Source: Candidatus Tumulicola sp. (GTDB lineage: Bacteria; Vulcanimicrobiota; Vulcanimicrobiia; Eremiobacterales; Eremiobacteraceae). Taken from it: DNA of 64,000 nt. Positions within the stretch are counted from its first letter, which is position 1, and the number at the start of each line of letters is the position of its first letter. Of the stretch, positions 25,717 through 33,856 are shown piece by piece. The DNA is taken from assembly GCA_035601835.1 (NCBI GenBank), contig DATNNM010000016.1:124001-188000 (forward strand), read 5' to 3'. A program made the translations under genes and the position numbers. The notes beneath the pieces are model-generated. The model worked only from the letters and a program-made list of their open reading frames with translations, made no database searches and was not told the DNA's origin.

Positions 25717-27113
25717 GCGACGGGGTCGGCTTGTTTTTCCAGCGCCTGCGTTTGCGGTGCGGGTCGGTGCGCGGGCGCGGTCTGACTCTGAAGCGCCGTC
25801 ACGTGCGCGGCGGCGACTCCCAGCAGCAGCCACCACAGCAATCCGACCTTCGGGAAGAAGAACAGGTAGTCGAAGACCTGGTGCAGCAGCAGGCCGGCCG
25901 TCGCGAGCAGCGCGGCGCGCGCGAGCCACGATTGGCTCATGCCGATGACCCACTCGCGCAGCGCGACGATCGTGAACGCGACGAACGCCGCCAGCCCCAC
26001 GACGCCCTGTTCGGCCAAGGTCTGCAACCATAGGCTGTTCGCATGCGTCTGCACGCCGTTCAACCCAACGGTCGGAAGCAGCAGCTCGAAATTGCCCGCG
26101 CCGACGCCGAACACCGGCTGCCTTTGGAACAGCGTGATCGCCGCCTGCCACAATTCGTTGCGCGTGCCGACGCCGCCGGGATCTTGCGGCCACATGTACA
26201 GCACGAGCCGCAACAGCGCGGAGGCGATGTCATGCGCGACCCCCCAATACCACCACAGCGCGACGCCGAGCCCGGCGAGCGCGCCGATGGCAAAGGGCGC
26301 AAGCGTGGCGCGCGCCGCGCGCCGATCGATCAGCCACAGCGCCGCGTAGACCAACAGCGCGATGGCCATGCCCGCGCGCGATTGCGTGAGGATCATAACT
26401 GCGACCGCAAGGGCGATTGCGATCCAGCGCACGACCCGCAGCCTGTCTTGCATCAGCAGCGGGGATAAGAACAGCACGGGCAGCCCGACTTCCAGAAAAC
26501 CGGCCAGCTGGTTGGGCCCTTCCAACGTGCCCGCCACGCGGGGCAACGCGTGATTGTTGACGATGATGCCCGACGGCGCGCCGCCGAAGATCGCCTGCGC
26601 CGCCGCCACTCCTACGACCAGGAGCGATGCACCGACGACGCCGGCTTCGAACCAAGTCCCGGACTCTTTGTACATGAGCGCCAGGTTCGCGCCGCACCAG
26701 AAGATCAGCAGATACTCGAGTTGCTTGAGGGTCTCGCGCACGACGGGCGTGATGAACGTTGCGTGCGTCGCGGACAGCGCGATCGCAGCCAATACCAGCA
26801 GACCGGCCAGCAGGATGCGTCTGACCGCCGGCGATTTCGGCGCGAGCGGTGCACCCTTGATCAGCAGACCGATCGCGACGCCCAGCACGATCATCTTCTC
26901 GGCGGTCAGCGTGGTGACGCTGCCGATGTCGCGATAAAAAGCGAAGGGGATCGCGAAGGCGAGCAGTCCGAGCGCCAGCGGCGGCCGCCGCAGGGTGACG
27001 TAGAGCGCGCCGAGCCCCACCAGCGCGAACACGATAGCGGAGAGTGCCGTAAGAGGGGTGCGTTGGAGAGTCTGATCGACGACGGGGGGGAGCAGCTGGA
27101 GTAAGCTTACCAC
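25713..27113 (-). CDS. O-antigen ligase-like (Wzy_C) membrane protein
   Basis: About 466 residues with ten or more membrane helices. The central periplasmic loop region (EGPNQLAGFLEVGLPVLFLS and RNELWQAAITLFQRQPVFGVG, then GLNGVQTHANSLWLQTLAEQG) matches the Wzy_C domain of O-antigen ligases and polymerases. Such proteins join undecaprenyl-linked glycan to an acceptor at the periplasmic face. The start GTG 27113 overlaps the sugar transferase stop; the frame is open further upstream, but that part is shadow. Ligase and polymerase cannot be told apart from this sequence. Confidence 0.82.
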   Translation of the reverse strand: MVSLLQLLPPVVDQTLQRTPLTALSAIVFALVGLGALYVTLRRPPLALGLLAFAIPFAFYRDIGSVTTLTAEKMIVLGVAIGLLIKGAPLAPKSPAVRRILLAGLLVLAAIALSATHATFITPVVRETLKQLEYLLIFWCGANLALMYKESGTWFEAGVVGASLLVVGVAAAQAIFGGAPSGIIVNNHALPRVAGTLEGPNQLAGFLEVGLPVLFLSPLLMQDRLRVVRWIAIALAVAVMILTQSRAGMAIALLVYAALWLIDRRAARATLAPFAIGALAGLGVALWWYWGVAHDIASALLRLVLYMWPQDPGGVGTRNELWQAAITLFQRQPVFGVGAGNFELLLPTVGLNGVQTHANSLWLQTLAEQGVVGLAAFVAFTIVALREWVIGMSQSWLARAALLATAGLLLHQVFDYLFFFPKVGLLWWLLLGVAAAHVTALQSQTAPAHRPAPQTQALEKQADPVA

Positions 27114-27892
27114 GCGCCTTCCCCGCGGATGACCGCCGGCACCGTCTTGGCCAGGATCCAAAAGTCGACGAGCGGCGACCAGTGCCGCACGTACCAAACG
27201 TCCATCGCCATCCAGCGGCGGAACGAAACGTTCGCGCGCCCGCTCACTTGCCACAGGCCGGTGATGCCGGGCAGCACCGTGAGCCGCTGCAAGTAATGCG
27301 GCTGATAGCTTTGGACCTCTTTGGGCAATCCGGGGCGGGGACCGACAAAACTCATGTCGCCGCGCAGCACGTTCCAGAGCTGCGGCAGTTCGTCAAGACT
27401 GCTGCGGCGCAGAAACCAGCCGACATCGTGCACGCGCGGGTCATTCGAGATCTTCAGCGCGGGGCCGTCGCGTTCGTTCAGGTGCGCGGCGTGATCGTGC
27501 AACAGGTGTGCCCCGTCCACCATCGTGCGGAACTTGTAGAAGCGGAACTCACGCCCGGATCTGCCGACGCGCGTCTGCGAGAACAGGACGGGCCCGCGCG
27601 ACGACAGTTTGATCGCAAGGGCGATCACCGCGAACAGCGGTGAAAGCACGGCGAGCATCGCCACGCTCAACGCGATGTCGGATACGCGCTTGAAGACATG
27701 CCATGCCGCCGGCACACGACGCTCGGCGTTGAGCCAGTGGGCGCTGCGGCTCGCACCGTTGCTGACGTGTCCGTTAACGTTTTGTAGTGCCGGGGCTTTA
27801 GCCCCGGACTGCGCGCTGCTTGCGAGCGCGGCCAGTGCGGACATCTGCTGCGCGCGCTCCGCGTCGCTGCGCGCCAACGGCCCGATGTTCAT
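27107..27892 (-). CDS. Polyprenyl-phosphate sugar-1-phosphate transferase (WcaJ/WbaP type)
   Basis: 261 residues. The bacterial sugar transferase domain occupies residues ~65-261: a membrane-inserted helix ([20 protein letters not shown]), then [20 protein letters not shown], the catalytic [27 protein letters not shown], and [12 protein letters not shown]. It starts lipid-linked glycan synthesis by moving a sugar-1-phosphate onto undecaprenyl phosphate. The N-terminal ~60 residues are poorly conserved and carry a REP-derived peptide (SGAKAPALQ at about residues 29-37). Only the short C-terminal catalytic form is present, with no multi-helix N-terminal domain. It overlaps deoB by 4 bp upstream. 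Confidence 0.9.
   Translation of the reverse strand: MNIGPLARSDAERAQQMSALAALASSAQSGAKAPALQNVNGHVSNGASRSAHWLNAERRVPAAWHVFKRVSDIALSVAMLAVLSPLFAVIALAIKLSSRGPVLFSQTRVGRSGREFRFYKFRTMVDGAHLLHDHAAHLNERDGPALKISNDPRVHDVGWFLRRSSLDELPQLWNVLRGDMSFVGPRPGLPKEVQSYQPHYLQRLTVLPGITGLWQVSGRANVSFRRWMAMDVWYVRHWSPLVDFWILAKTVPAVIRGEGAW
27783..27807 (-). repeat. REP-like hairpin, CCGGGGC stem, inside the sugar transferase gene
   Basis: Identical on the minus strand to the copy at 20416: arms CCGGGGC and GCCCCGG, loop TAAA, tail CACTACA. It is translated in frame as SGAKAPALQ in the non-conserved N-terminal part of the sugar transferase. Confidence 0.85.
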
Positions 27893-29046
27893 ACGAACAG
27901 CGGCTCCGCAGGTCGCGGCAATCCGAACGTCTCCAAGACGCGCCAGCCGACTTGTGCGAACGAATCGATCTCCCCCAAAGCTTGGCTTTTGACGCCGGGC
28001 CGATAATCGAGCAACGGCGCGAATTCACGGGTATGGTCCGAGCCTGGAGCGGTGGGGTCGCATCCATGGTCGGCCGTGATGATCAGGCGGTCTCCAGTCT
28101 TCAATCTATTCAAGATTTCCGGCAAACTTTTGTCGAGCGCGAGGAGGGCCTTGGCGTAGCCGTCGGGGTCGCGTCGGTGGCCGTATTTGGAGTCGAAGTC
28201 GTTGAGGTTGGTAAAGCAAAAACCGCCCTGTCCCGCATTGAGCCACTCGACGGTCTTGGCGATTCCTTCCTGGTTGTCCGCAGTTCGGCCCCCCGCTGCA
28301 ATACCCTGGCAGCAGTAGATGTCTTGTATCTTCCCCACCCCGCTCGTCGGCACACCCGCTTGCGTCAGCAAATCGAGGATGCTGGGGCTCGGCGGCGGCA
28401 CGGCGTAGTCGCGGCGTCCGGCGGTGCGAACGAAACGTCCCGGCTCACCTGCGAACGGCCGAGCGATGACGCGATTGACCCGATCCGGCCCGGTCAGGAT
28501 CCCGCGCGCACCGATGCACCATTCGTACAACATCGGCAGTGGCACGATGCTCTCGTGCGTCGCGATCTGGAAGACGGAGTCCGCCGACGTGTATACGATG
28601 GGCCGGCCGCTCTTCATGTGCTCCGGACCAAGCTCTTCGATGACCTCGGTGCCCGACGCGGTCTTGTTGCCGAGCACCTTTCGACCTACGATCGCTTCGA
28701 AGCGCTCGATCACGTCCGCCGGAAAACCTTTCGGATACGTCGGGAAAGCGTTGCGCACCACGATGCCCATCATCTCCCAATGACCGGTGATCGTGTCCTT
28801 GCCGTTGCTCGCTTCGCGAAGGCGCGCCCACGACGCGAGCGGCGACTGCGTCGGCTCGACGCCGGCGATGCGCGTGAGGCAGCCGAGCCCAAGGCGTTGA
28901 AGCGTCGGCAGTTTGAGACCGTGCGCCGCGGTCGCGGTATTGCCAAGCGTGTTGACGCGACTATCGTCGGAAAATTTCGCGGCGTCTTCGGCGGCGCCGA
29001 CGCCGCCGGAGTCGATGACCACAACGATGGCGGACGGACCTGCCAC
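27889..29046 (-). CDS. deoB: Phosphopentomutase
   Basis: 385 residues of the alkaline-phosphatase superfamily. The metal-binding VVVIDSGGVGAAEDAAKF opens the protein, NTLGNTA follows, the threonine/metal region GKDTITGHWEMMGI marks phosphopentomutases, and ITADHGCDPTAPGSDHTRE closes the metal site. It interconverts ribose-1-phosphate (or deoxyribose-1-phosphate) and the 5-phosphate. Length and motifs match DeoB. It is unusual here as the gene in front of the sugar transferase-ligase-LptD operon, joined by a 4-bp overlap, where a nucleoside-salvage enzyme is not expected. Confidence 0.92.
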   Translation of the reverse strand: MAGPSAIVVVIDSGGVGAAEDAAKFSDDSRVNTLGNTATAAHGLKLPTLQRLGLGCLTRIAGVEPTQSPLASWARLREASNGKDTITGHWEMMGIVVRNAFPTYPKGFPADVIERFEAIVGRKVLGNKTASGTEVIEELGPEHMKSGRPIVYTSADSVFQIATHESIVPLPMLYEWCIGARGILTGPDRVNRVIARPFAGEPGRFVRTAGRRDYAVPPPSPSILDLLTQAGVPTSGVGKIQDIYCCQGIAAGGRTADNQEGIAKTVEWLNAGQGGFCFTNLNDFDSKYGHRRDPDGYAKALLALDKSLPEILNRLKTGDRLIITADHGCDPTAPGSDHTREFAPLLDYRPGVKSQALGEIDSFAQVGWRVLETFGLPRPAEPLFV

Positions 29047-29049
29047 GCG

Positions 29050-29415
29050 CTAACGCAGCTTGATCGAAAGAGAACGCGAGACGCTGGCGCCGTCGGTGCG
29101 GATCGCCGTGAAGATGATCTGGTGCGTGGTACGAAAGATGAACGGCACGCGGGGCACGACCATCGCTGATTCAAAGATCCCCGGCTTTGTTTTCGGGATC
29201 AGCACGCGGAAGGTGCCGACTTGCGCCGTGACGGCGGCGGCATTGCTGGTCGTGACGACGTGTGCCACGACGACGTCACCGGAATGCAGCGTCTGCGCCG
29301 AAAGCGACACGGATGTGATGCGTACCGGGTCCCGGTCGGACGCTTCGATGACGCCCGGCGGCAACGCGATGGCCACGAGCAGCGAGGCGACCAGACCGGC
29401 CGCAGCGAAATTCAT
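29050..29415 (-). CDS. Small exported protein, function unknown
   Basis: 121 residues. An N-terminal signal peptide (AAAGLVASLLVAIALPPGVIEA) is followed by about 90 residues with alternating beta-strand character (VRITSVSLSAQTLHSGDVVV...), like a single immunoglobulin-type domain. It stops three bases before deoB and may lead that operon. Upstream, TAGAAT at 29427-29422 is a fair -10 box only about six bases from the ATG, so the transcript could be nearly leaderless. I do not recognise a family. Confidence 0.6.
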   Translation of the reverse strand: MNFAAAGLVASLLVAIALPPGVIEASDRDPVRITSVSLSAQTLHSGDVVVAHVVTTSNAAAVTAQVGTFRVLIPKTKPGIFESAMVVPRVPFIFRTTHQIIFTAIRTDGASVSRSLSIKLR

Positions 29416-29485
29416 ATCTGTATTCTACCCAAAAGGGCCGGGTCGCAGCGCGATCCGGCCACGAACGCTTTCCGGAGGTAATTGG

Positions 29486-32400
29486 TTGCCCGTGTCCCTC
29501 GGTCCCCTCATCTCAGGCCTCATCGGTGGAACGGAATCCCTAAGTCCTGTTGCTGCCGCGCTGCGCGCGCGTGCGGCGCTTGACATGCGCGAGACCTCCA
29601 GCGGCGCGCGCGCCTGCGTGTTGGCGTCGCTGTGGCGCAATAGCGGCGGACAAGTGATCGTATGGACCGCCACGCCGGATGCCGCAGATCGCGTCGCCAA
29701 TGACGCGGCATTCTATTTGGAAGACGCGCCCGGCGCGGTGAACGTGCTGCGACCGCGCGCGCGCGCCGATGCGTCGCCGAGCCCGACGGAGCGCAGCGAA
29801 CGGATCGAAACGCTTGCGGCGCTTGCGGCAGGGCGGCCGGGCATCTTCTGCGTCTCGCACGCGGCCCTTCGTCAGCGCTTGCCGGCACCCGCGCGTTGGC
29901 GCGATGGCGCGCTGACGCTTCGCACCGGCGGCGTCATGGCGTGGGAGCTGTTGCTCGAGCGGCTCGTGGCGCTGGGCTACGAACGGGTCGAGATGGTCGC
30001 GGCGGCCGGCGAGTTCGCGGTGCGCGGCGGCATCGTCGATTGTTTTCCCGCCACCGCGGATGCACCCATCCGCATGGAATTTTTCGGCGACCAGCTCGAG
30101 TCAGCGCGCACGTTCGCACTTTCCGACCAGCGCTCGATCGCGGCGGTGGATTCGATCGTCATCGAGCCGTGGGACGAAGAGGCGCTTGCGGCCGACGCAG
30201 CTTTCATCGGCGTGTATGCAGACGATGCGATATTTGCGGTGGACGATCCGGAATTGATCCGCGCGGTGGATCAAGGGCTGAACGTTGAGCGCGACGACTC
30301 GACCGTCGCCGCCGCCGACGCCCCCGAAGATGACCCAAATGTAGCGTTCCGAGCGAAGCTCGGAGGTAGCGTTCCGAGCCCCAGCTCGGATTTCTCCCTC
30401 GACGCGATCGCCGAGCGCTTGAAGTCGCACGCCGTGGTCAACTTCGCTTCGTTGGGCGTGCGCGTCACGCGCGAACCTGATCTCACGGTCGCGATCCCCA
30501 CGCAAGCGTCGCCCCTCTTCAATAGAAGCATGGACAGGTTTGTGGAGGACGTGCGAAAGCGCGTCGCCGCGGGCGAGTTGATCGCCGTCGTCTCGGTAGG
30601 CCATCGCCGGATCAAAGAGGTGCTCGACGAGCATGACGTCCCTGTAGGGCCGGTCCCGGCGCACTGGGCCCGAGGTGACGGCGGCCGGGTGGTGGTGGCC
30701 GACGGCGTCATCGACGAAGGTTTCTCTAGCCCCGCTCTCGGGCTCGCCGTGCTCGGCGATGCCGAGCTCTTCGGCCATGCGGCGCGCCGCCAAAAGCAGC
30801 GAGCCGCGAAAGAAGGCGTGCCGATCACCGATGCTGATCTCGTCGCCGGCGAGTATTTCGTCCACGCCCACCACGGCATCGGGCAATATCTCGGCCTGGA
30901 GCACATCGAGGTCGAGGGCGTGGGCCGCGATTTTCTTGCGCTCAAGTACGCCGGCGACGACCGGCTTTATGTGCCGGTCGAGATGATGCACTTGGTGCGC
31001 CGTTATCAAGCCGGCGACGGTGCCGGTCCTCGGCTCTCGAAGATGGGCGGCAGCGATTGGCAGCGCACGCGCTCCCGAGTGCGCGACGCGGTCGAGAAGA
31101 TCGCCGAGGGTTTGGTGCGCTTGTACGCCGAGCGAGAAACGGCGCAAGGCCACGCCTCCGCTCCTGACACGCCGTGGCAGGCGGAGCTCGAGGAATCATT
31201 CCCCTACGATGAAACGCCCGATCAGCATTCGACCGTGCTGTCCGTCAAGGAAGACATGGAGCGGGCTCGTCCGATGGATCGGCTCGTCGCCGGCGATGTG
31301 GGCTACGGTAAGACCGAAGTCGCGATGCGCGCCGCGTTCAAGGCCGTCATGGATCAACGCCAAGTAGCCGTGCTCGTGCCGACCACGGTGCTGGGCGCGC
31401 AGCACTTCCGCACATTTTCCGAGCGCTTCGCCGCGTTCCCGGTGCGCGTGGAGATGCTCTCGCGCTTGCGCTCGCCAAGCGAGCAGAAACAGACCTTGGC
31501 CGGGCTGCTCGACGGCAGCGTCGACATCGTCATCGGCACGCATCGCCTGCTGCAGCGCGACGTCGGCTTCAAGCGCCTCGGCCTCGTCGTCGTAGACGAA
31601 GAGCAGCGCTTCGGCGTCGCGCACAAGGAGAAACTCAAAGAGCTGCGCCGTTCGGTGGATGTGCTCACGCTTTCAGCCACGCCGATCCCGCGTACGCTGC
31701 ACATGTCGATGGTGGGCGTGCGCGATCTGTCGCTCATCCAAACGCCGCCGGCCGACAGGCTCGCGGTCAAGACGGTCGTCGCGCCGACGAGCGACGCGCT
31801 CATCGCGTCCGCGATCCAACAAGAACTCGATCGCGGCGGCCAGGTTTTTTTCGTGCACAACCGGATCGAGACGATCTACGGCGTCCGCGACGCGTTGGCC
31901 AAGCTCGTGCCGCGCGCGCGCATCCGCATCGGCCACGGTCAGATGGAGGCGCGCGAGCTTGAGGACGTGATGATCGCGTTCGTCGAAGGCGAATTCGACG
32001 TGCTCGTCTCCACCACGATCATCGAAAACGGTCTCGATATCCGCAACGCCAACACGATCGTGATCAACAACGCGGACCATTTCGGGCTCGCGCAACTGTA
32101 CCAACTGCGTGGTCGCGTGGGGCGCGGCGCCCACCAAGCCTACGCGTACATGCTGTACCAGCCGCATCGGTCGCTCAGCGAACAGGCAGAGGCGCGCTTG
32201 GAAGCGATCCGCGAGTTCGCGCATCTCGGGTCGGGGTTGCGCCTCGCCATGCGCGATCTCGAGATACGGGGCGCCGGCAATCTGCTCGGCCACGCGCAAA
32301 GCGGCTTCATCGCGCAGGTCGGCTTTGACACCTACACGCAGATCTTGCAAGAAGCGATATCAGAACAATCCGGGGCTAAAGCCCCGGCACTACATCGAGG

Positions 32401-32851
32401 GGGGCTAGAGACTAATCCACCGGTGCTGGACGTCCGTGTGAGCGCGTACATCCCGCGCGAGTATGTGCGCGGCGCGAGTCAGAAATTCGCGCTCTATCAG
32501 CGGCTCGCAGCGGCGCGCAGCACCGCTGAGGTCGACGCGGTGGCCGAGGAACTGCGCGATCGCTTCGGCGCGCATCCAAAAGAGGTCGCCGCGCTGCTCG
32601 AGCTGACGAAACTTCGCGTGCTTGCCGCCGCGAAAGGAGTGGAAAAACTGTCGCTCGAACATCGTCAACTGACGCTCGAGGTCGGGCGCCATTTTTCACT
32701 CTCTGAAAGTGCTCTTCCGACTCTGACGTCCCTCACTCAAGGAAACTTCCGTTTCACTAAAGGGTGCTTGATTGTGGCACACTTCCCCGCGCACGGGCAG
32801 ACGGGCGACGGGCTGCTGACGACGGTTCGTGAAGTCGTGGCGGCGCTCTAA
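29486..32851 (+). CDS. mfd: Transcription-repair coupling factor Mfd, with REP insertions
   Basis: About 1121 residues: UvrB-like N-terminal domains, an RNA-polymerase-interacting CarD/RID-like segment (around EYFVHAHHGIGQYLGLEH), and helicase motors with GDVGYGKTEVAMRAAFKAV (Walker A), DEEQRFGV (motif II) and LRGRVGRG (motif VI). The C-terminal D7 domain follows. Mfd pushes stalled RNA polymerase off lesions and recruits UvrA. TTG 29486 is chosen because TCCGGAGG ends eight bases before it; GTG 29492 is an alternative. Hairpin elements insert about 17 residues near residues 285-302 and about 9 near 962-970. Both sites lie in linkers rather than in motifs. Confidence 0.93.
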   Translation: MPVSLGPLISGLIGGTESLSPVAAALRARAALDMRETSSGARACVLASLWRNSGGQVIVWTATPDAADRVANDAAFYLEDAPGAVNVLRPRARADASPSPTERSERIETLAALAAGRPGIFCVSHAALRQRLPAPARWRDGALTLRTGGVMAWELLLERLVALGYERVEMVAAAGEFAVRGGIVDCFPATADAPIRMEFFGDQLESARTFALSDQRSIAAVDSIVIEPWDEEALAADAAFIGVYADDAIFAVDDPELIRAVDQGLNVERDDSTVAAADAPEDDPNVAFRAKLGGSVPSPSSDFSLDAIAERLKSHAVVNFASLGVRVTREPDLTVAIPTQASPLFNRSMDRFVEDVRKRVAAGELIAVVSVGHRRIKEVLDEHDVPVGPVPAHWARGDGGRVVVADGVIDEGFSSPALGLAVLGDAELFGHAARRQKQRAAKEGVPITDADLVAGEYFVHAHHGIGQYLGLEHIEVEGVGRDFLALKYAGDDRLYVPVEMMHLVRRYQAGDGAGPRLSKMGGSDWQRTRSRVRDAVEKIAEGLVRLYAERETAQGHASAPDTPWQAELEESFPYDETPDQHSTVLSVKEDMERARPMDRLVAGDVGYGKTEVAMRAAFKAVMDQRQVAVLVPTTVLGAQHFRTFSERFAAFPVRVEMLSRLRSPSEQKQTLAGLLDGSVDIVIGTHRLLQRDVGFKRLGLVVVDEEQRFGVAHKEKLKELRRSVDVLTLSATPIPRTLHMSMVGVRDLSLIQTPPADRLAVKTVVAPTSDALIASAIQQELDRGGQVFFVHNRIETIYGVRDALAKLVPRARIRIGHGQMEARELEDVMIAFVEGEFDVLVSTTIIENGLDIRNANTIVINNADHFGLAQLYQLRGRVGRGAHQAYAYMLYQPHRSLSEQAEARLEAIREFAHLGSGLRLAMRDLEIRGAGNLLGHAQSGFIAQVGFDTYTQILQEAISEQSGAKAPALHRGGLETNPPVLDVRVSAYIPREYVRGASQKFALYQRLAAARSTAEVDAVAEELRDRFGAHPKEVAALLELTKLRVLAAAKGVEKLSLEHRQLTLEVGRHFSLSESALPTLTSLTQGNFRFTKGCLIVAHFPAHGQTGDGLLTTVREVVAAL
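30340..30390 (-). repeat. Tandem pair of REP-like hairpins (TCCGAGC stem) inside mfd
   Basis: Two copies on the minus strand, 25 bp (30340-30364, loop TTC) and 26 bp (30365-30390, loop TGGG). They share arms TCCGAGC and GCTCGGA and the tail ACGCTAC followed by A or C. Together they are 51 bp, exactly 17 codons, so the mfd frame is kept. Translated they give VAFRAKLGGSVPSPSSD. Confidence 0.85.
32370..32394 (+). repeat. REP-like hairpin, CCGGGGC stem, inside mfd
   Basis: Same 25 bases as the copy at 20416. It is read in frame as SGAKAPALH within a stretch ([17 protein letters not shown]) between the helicase part and the C-terminal domain (VLDVRVSAYIPREYV), where a flexible linker is expected. 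Confidence 0.85.
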
Positions 32852-32864
32852 TCTAGGAGGATAC

Positions 32865-33794
32865 ATGAAGTTCAGGTTTGCGACGCTCGCGTCGCTCGCG
32901 TTGGCGCTCAGCGCCGCGCTGTTCGTGACGGCGTGCGGCGATTCCAAAGCCATCGCAGTGGTGAACGGTGAGAAGATCACTAAGGGTGAGCTCGACGACA
33001 AGCTCGAGGGTCAGGTCGGCAAGAACACGCTTGCGCAACTCGTCCAACAGAAGTTGATCTTCCAATACGCCACACAGCATAACATCGTTGTTGCGGACAA
33101 AGACGTCGAGACAAAGCTCGACGAGATCCGTTCCCATTTCCCCGCCGGCCAGTTCGAGACCATGCTGAAACAGCAAGGCATGAGTTTGGACGACGCGCAT
33201 AAAGTGATCCGCGAGCAACTGCTCGTGAAAGCGGCGGTGGATCAGCAGATCAACGTGACCGACGCGCAGATCAACGACTACATCAAGGCCAACAAGCTCA
33301 CGCTCGGGCAAACCGCGCAGGTGCACGCGGCGCACATCCTCGTGACGACCAAGGCTCAGGCCGACGCCATCGAAGCGCAGCTCAAAAAGGGCGCCGACTT
33401 CGCGGCCCTGGCGGCGCAGTATTCGCAGGACAAGGGCAGCAAGACCAAGGGCGGCGATCTCGGGACGTTTGGTCCGGGTCAGATGGTGCCTGCGTTCCAA
33501 GCGGCGGCCTTCAAACTCAAACCCGGGCAGATAAGCGATCCGGTCCAGACGCCCTTCGGTTGGCACGTCATCAAGGTGATCGAGACAAAGCCCTTGACGA
33601 AGCAGAACGTGATCGACCAAGTGAAGCAGCAACAGGAGTCGCTGCAGATGACGCCGTTCCTCCAGACGCTGCGCACGAGCGCGAAGATCGAGATCGACGA
33701 CCCGCGCTTCTCGGATCTGTTCCCGTCACCGGCGCCCGTGGTTCCGGCTGCACCCCCGGTGACCGCCGCTCCCGCGACCACCAAGCCTAAATAG
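32865..33794 (+). CDS. PrsA/SurA-like peptidyl-prolyl isomerase lipoprotein
   Basis: 309 residues. The signal peptide ends in the lipobox VTAC (about residue 24), then a helical chaperone domain, a parvulin (PpiC) domain (QVHAAHILVTTKAQADAIEA ... SQDKGSKTKGGDLGTFG ... PVQTPFGWHVIKV), and a proline/alanine-rich tail (about residues 288-309). It should be anchored outside the cytoplasmic membrane and help exported proteins fold. AGGAGG at 32855-32860 places the start at ATG 32865, 13 bases after the mfd stop. A hairpin with a T-run follows the gene. Confidence 0.9.
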   Translation: MKFRFATLASLALALSAALFVTACGDSKAIAVVNGEKITKGELDDKLEGQVGKNTLAQLVQQKLIFQYATQHNIVVADKDVETKLDEIRSHFPAGQFETMLKQQGMSLDDAHKVIREQLLVKAAVDQQINVTDAQINDYIKANKLTLGQTAQVHAAHILVTTKAQADAIEAQLKKGADFAALAAQYSQDKGSKTKGGDLGTFGPGQMVPAFQAAAFKLKPGQISDPVQTPFGWHVIKVIETKPLTKQNVIDQVKQQQESLQMTPFLQTLRTSAKIEIDDPRFSDLFPSPAPVVPAAPPVTAAPATTKPK

Positions 33795-33821
33795 CGCACG
33801 CCGGGCCGAAACGACGCGCGG

Positions 33822-33854
33822 GCGGACCTTCCGGGTCCGCTCGCGAATTTTTTT
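33822..33854 (+). terminator. Probable intrinsic terminator
   Basis: Arms GCGGACC (33822) and GGTCCGC (33834-33840) form a 7-bp GC-rich stem around TTCCG, followed after seven bases by seven T's (33848-33854). The T-run is further from the stem than usual. The arm is related to the GGACC stems of the dispersed hairpins, so this may be one of them reused as a terminator between the PrsA-like gene and mazG. Confidence 0.55.
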
Positions 33855-33856
33855 GC

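Noticed and set aside
24928-26193. Long upstream extensions of the minus-strand frames for the LptD-like and carbohydrate-binding-like genes
   Set aside because: These parts overlap other genes in different frames. Starts at 25716 and 23974 give signal peptides and 4-bp overlaps.
27820-29169. Plus-strand open frame of about 450 codons
   Set aside because: It lies entirely antisense to deoB and the sugar transferase, whose motifs are clear. Its composition is typical of high-GC shadows.
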